Source: Alitta virens
Taxonomy: Eukaryota; Annelida; Polychaeta; Phyllodocida; Nereididae
Assembly: GCA_932294295.1 (NCBI GenBank)
Contig: OW028576.1
Location: 43,192,247 to 43,256,246 of the forward strand
DNA length: 64,000 bases
Direction: 5' to 3'
Shown here: positions 59,901-64,000 of the stretch, in pieces
Layout: the number at the start of each line of letters is the position of its first letter
Numbering within the stretch: the first letter of the stretch is position 1
Program-made: the position numbers and the translations under genes
The notes under the pieces: generated by a model
Told to the model about the DNA's origin: nothing
What the model saw: only the letters and a program-made list of their open reading frames with translations
Databases searched by the model: none

Positions 59901-62900
59901 GTAATAGTAATGTCCAGTGCGGAAAGGAGTATTTTGGCAATTGTCAAATTGGTTTTTCTATTATGGAATTTTAAATATTATAAAATCACCAAAAATGGGT
60001 GACATGTGGTATTTCACCATGAAATATTGGGTTTTAGGTCAAAACATGCTATAGTAAACTACCCCAAACATGTACCCAAAACCCCCATATCAACTGTCAA
60101 ATTTGACCTTGGAGGTCATTTTCAAGGTCATTTGGACCGTTGAAGTAGAAAAAACAGCATATTTTCAAAAAATCACAAAAATATCCTATAACTAACCTTT
60201 TGGCCTGAATATTTTCTCTCTATAGGGCATTGACCTGCCCTTAATGGATATTTAATCGATTTTACCACAGCATAATTTGTCAATTTTTGAGAAAATGGTA
60301 AATGAAGAAAACCGATTAACAGATACAAAAACAACTAAAATGTCAAATTTCAAGGGGAAATATTCACCCTAGCCAAATGCCAAGCATTGGTGACCCCCCA
60401 CAATTCACATATGAGCTTTCAGAATCTGTTGTCAATTTTGACCTATGACCTAAATGTCAAGGTCAAATTTAAGGTCAAACATTCTACAATAACTGATATT
60501 TTGAATTACGATTTTTTTTAAGATAGTAAGAATGTTTGGATTTGGCTGATCTTTGGATATGATGTTGCCCTAATACCCTACCAACAATCTGAAATGAAAT
60601 ATACGTGTATAACATGTTTCTTATACTGATTCATACTGTTTAAATGACAAGAAATTGAATAATTTTGTCGGCGATTTCAACAATTTATTACTCGGCGATG
60701 CCGCAACGTAGAAAGGCGGTTCTGGTGGTCGAACAACGGGCTGCTTCTCCTCTTTAAAACGGTACAAAGATTGTGTTCGTACGTCTTGCGGCTGCCGAGT
60801 AACGGCCGATTTACTTCGGGATGTTTGCTCGTCCGTTCAGGGTTAATGAGCACATGGCCTTGTTGGTAAACAAATTGGAGTCTTATGATGTTAAGGCAAG
60901 GAGAAAATAGTGAGGAAGGGTTTCGGGGGCTGGCAGCAGGGTGGGCGGTTGTGAAAAAATGGTAGATAATTTGTGGCGGGGTTGCCCGGTGGCGAGAGGC
61001 TGGCTGTCAATCTGTGATTTGTTTTGGTGGGATGCTGCGGGACTGCTGTGGCCTTGCAAATGGTAGCTGTGATGGGCTTGGAATTGGCTGGTGCCCTCAG
61101 ACTAACCCTAAAATATCACCTTTTCACTGTCCTCACAGTAGGTGAAGGCTATTTAGAAACTGTTCAGCAGTTTCAGTTTTCTAGTTAGGCTTCACCTATT
61201 ACCATAGGTGAAGACTTTTGTTTTTGTATTAGTTATTATTATTATTATTATTATTATTCCCGGAAAAATTTCTTCGTAGCATCGCAAAAAAAATTCATGG
61301 CAGGAGCCTTCTATGACCTTGTTACATTGACCCAGTTTTAGTGACCTTGACCTATTTTTCAAGGTCACAGAGCCGCTTGAATTTGACATTTGCAAAATTT
61401 CAAATTCAAATAACTCAAGTAATGATGATGCTATGGTCAAATGCTTTCATATCTTAGGTTATACATTATTTCTCAAGACGTCTGACCCACTTTTTTAAAA
61501 GTAGGTCAAGTTTTAGGTCAACCGATTCTCAACTTTAGTGTTTAATTTTTTTCTACGGTTTTGAGGAAACCAGGAGACATAGAGCTACAGTTTTGGCGCT
61601 AAAAGTTGCGTAATAGTAATGTCCAGTGCGGAAAGGAGTATTTTGGCAATTGTCAAATTGGTTTTTCTATTATGGAATTTTAAATATTATAAAATCACCA
61701 AAAATGGGTGACATGTGGTATTTCACCATGAAATATTGGTTTTAGGTCAAAACATGCTATAGTAAACTACCCCAAACATGTACCCAAAACCCCCATATCA
61801 ACTGTCAAATTTGACCTTGGAGGTCATTTTCAAGGTCATTTGGACCGTTGAAGTAGAAAAAACAGCATATTTTCAAAAAATCACAAAAATATCCTATAAC
61901 TAACCTTTTGGCCTGAATATTTTCTCTCTATAGGGCATTGACCTGCCCTTAATGGATATTTAATCGATTTTACCACAGCATAATTTGTCAATTTTTGAGA
62001 AAATGGTAAATGAAGAGAAAACCGATTAACAGATACAAAAACAACTAAAATGTCAAATTTCAAGGGGAAATATTCACCCTAGCCAAATGCCAAGCATTGG
62101 TGACCCCCCACAATTCACATATGAGCTTTCAGAATCTGTTGTCAATTTTGACCTATGACCTAAATGTCAAGGTCAAATTTAAGGTCAAACATTCTACAAT
62201 AACTGATATTTTGAATTACGATTTTTTTTAAGATAGTAAGAATGTTTGGATTTGGCTGATCTTTGGATATGATGTTGCCCTAATACCCTACCAACAATCT
62301 GAAATGAAATATACGTGTATAACATGTTTCTTATACTGATTCATACTGTTTAAATGACAAGAAATTGAATAATTTTGTCGGCGATTTCAACAATTTATTA
62401 CTCGGCGATGCCGCAACGTAGAAAGGCGGTTCTGGTGGTCGAACAACGGGCTGCTTCTCCTCTTTAAAACGGTACAAAGATTGTGTTCGTACGTCTTGCG
62501 GCTGCCGAGTAACGGCCGATTTACTTCGGGATGTTTGCTCGTCCGTTCAGGGTTAATGAGCACATGGCCTTGTTGGTAAACAAATTGGAGTCTTATGATG
62601 TTAAGGCAAGGAGAAAATAGTGAGGAAGGGTTTCGGGGGGCTGGCAGCAGGGTGGGCGGTTGTGAAAAAATGGTAGATAATTTGTGGCGGGGTTGCCCGG
62701 TGGCGAGAGGCTGGCTGTCAATCTGTGATTTGTTTTGGTGGGATGCTGCGGGACTGCTGTGGCCTTGCAAATGGTAGCTGTGATGGGCTTGGAATTGGCT
62801 GGTGCCCTCAGACTAACCCTAAAATATCACCTTTTCACTGTCCTCACAGTAGGTGAAGGCTATTTAGAAACTGTTCAGCAGTTTCAGTTTTCTAGTTAGG

Positions 62901-64000
62901 CTTCACCTATTACCATAGGTGAAGACTTTTGTTTTTGTATTAGTTATTATTATTATTATTATTATTATTCCCGGAAAAATTTCTTCGTAGCATCGCAAAA
63001 AAATTCATGGCAGGAGCCTTCTATGACCTTGTTACATTGACCCAGTTTTAGTGACCTTGACCTATTTTTCAAGGTCACAGAGCCGCTTGAATTTGACATT
63101 TGCAAAATTTCAAATTCAAATAACTCAAGTAATGATGATGCTATGGTCAAATGCTTTCATATCTTAGGTTATACATTATTTCTCAAGACGTCTGACCCAC
63201 TTTTTTAAAAGTAGGTCAAGTTTTAGGTCAACCGATTCTCAACTTTAGTGTTTAATTTTTTTCTACGGTTTTGAGGAAACCAGGAGACATAGAGCTACAG
63301 TTTTGGCGCTAAAAGTTGCGTAATAGTAATGTCCAGTGCGGAAAGGAGTATTTTGGCAATTGTCAAATTGGTTTTTCTATTATGGAATTTTAAATATTAT
63401 AAAATCACCAAAAATGGGTGACATGTGGTATTTCACCATGAAATATTGGTTTTAGGTCAAAACATGCTATAGTAAACTACCCCAAACATGTACCCAAAAC
63501 CCCCATATCAACTGTCAAATTTGACCTTGGAGGTCATTTTCAAGGTCATTTGGACCGTTGAAGTAGAAAAAACAGCATATTTTCAAAAAATCACAAAAAT
63601 ATCCTATAACTAACCTTTTGGCCTGAATATTTTCTCTCTATAGGGCATTGACCTGCCCTTAATGGATATTTAATCGATTTTACCACAGCATAATTTGTCA
63701 ATTTTTGAGAAAATGGTAAATGAAGAAAACCGATTAACAGATACAAAAACAACTAAAATGTCAAATTTCAAGGGGAAATATTCACCCTAGCCAAATGCCA
63801 AGCATTGGTGACCCCCCACAATTCACATATGAGCTTTCAGAATCTGTTGTCAATTTTGACCTATGACCTAAATGTCAAGGTCAAATTTAAGGTCAAACAT
63901 TCTACAATAACTGATATTTTGAATTACGATTTTTTTTAAGATAGTAAGAATGTTTGGATTTGGCTGATCTTTGGATATGATGTTGCCCTAATACCCTACC
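50939..64000 (+). repeat. 1708-bp tandem array of a G-family derivative (7 units plus partial)
   Basis: Units start at 50939, 52647, 54355, 56063, 57771, 59479, 61187 and 62898 (the last cut by the window end). The first six are exactly 1708 bp and almost identical. Only a few indels are visible: an extra G near 60030, one G fewer near 60925, an extra A near 61290 and two extra bases near 62017. Each unit has the G left stem, (TTA)n, G body to about +1150, a GC-richer segment, a right AGGTGAAGGC, the GAAACTG / CAGTTTC hairpin and CTAG joined directly to the next unit's TTAGGCTTCACC. Head-to-tail joining of right end to left end without spacer is what read-through rolling-circle replication or later unequal exchange would give. 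Confidence 0.9.
52126..52560 (+). other. GC-richer segment inside the array unit
   Basis: From TTGTCGGCGATTTC on, base composition changes from about one-third to about one-half G+C and loses the AGGTCA words typical of the rest. The change is abrupt and is absent from G elements at 32261 and 35981, where the body continues differently. It repeats in every unit (+1187 to about +1622). Both strands have open frames (127 codons minus, 60 plus), but every copy is identical so conservation is not informative, and I recognise no domain. It looks like captured foreign sequence. Confidence 0.6.

Noticed and set aside
52136..62770. 127-codon minus-strand frame in each 1708-bp unit
   Set aside because: Identity between units is no evidence of selection, the composition is low-complexity Ser/Pro/Arg-rich, and no family is recognised. 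Kept only as part of the possible captured segment.

Overview
This is AT-rich animal nuclear DNA with introns. It carries phase-consistent GT/AG-spliced exons of BTB-BACK genes, decayed non-LTR retrotransposon pieces, a tRNA-like SINE, MITE-like inverted repeats and a roughly 40 kb block of non-autonomous transposable elements. BTB-BACK family expansion, minisatellites and long (TTA)n-linked repeat arrays suggest a marine invertebrate, perhaps a mollusc or another non-vertebrate bilaterian. I cannot name the species from sequence alone. There are no operons, ribosome binding sites or other prokaryotic features.

Layout. (1) 1-916, minus strand: a 305-codon open frame that runs off the left edge (hypothetical protein). 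(2) 2.2-8.4 kb and 17.6-21.5 kb: two copies of a segmental duplication. Each holds, in order, a nucleoredoxin-like exon fragment, a short plus-strand terminal-exon candidate, a 36-bp minisatellite and a minus-strand BTB-BACK gene. Copy A (5611-8348) has three phase-matched coding exons and a last exon that looks like two ubiquitin-like beta-grasp folds. Copy B (20171-21448) has lost the segment that held this last exon and probably ends in intron read-through. (3) 8.4-17.2 kb and 21.5-23.6 kb: intergenic DNA with three copies of a ~300 bp unit that carries an exon-like segment and a CTCF-like motif, LINE fragments, a SINE, two inverted-repeat elements and degenerate tandem repeats.

(4) 23.6-64.0 kb: almost entirely repeat. 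Three related families (called F, P and G here) share one plan: a perfect stem-loop at the left end, a (TTA)n tract, a noncoding body, a second copy of the left arm near the right end, a different small hairpin and a TCTAG end followed by TTA. I read them as Helitron/Helentron-like non-autonomous elements. There are nine F bodies of about 1.83 kb, three P bodies and two G bodies. A near-identical tandem array of a G derivative (1708-bp period, seven full units plus one cut by the window end) starts at 50939. Each unit of this array contains a GC-richer segment that looks captured from elsewhere. F and G bodies are dense in AGGTCA-type nuclear-receptor half-sites, and F contains a perfect DR1.

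The recurring short open frames inside the repeats are not treated as genes. The biologically most interesting points are the BTB-BACK-ubiquitin-like architecture with exon loss in its tandem paralogue, and the covarying terminal hairpins and rolling-circle-like tandem amplification of the repeat families.
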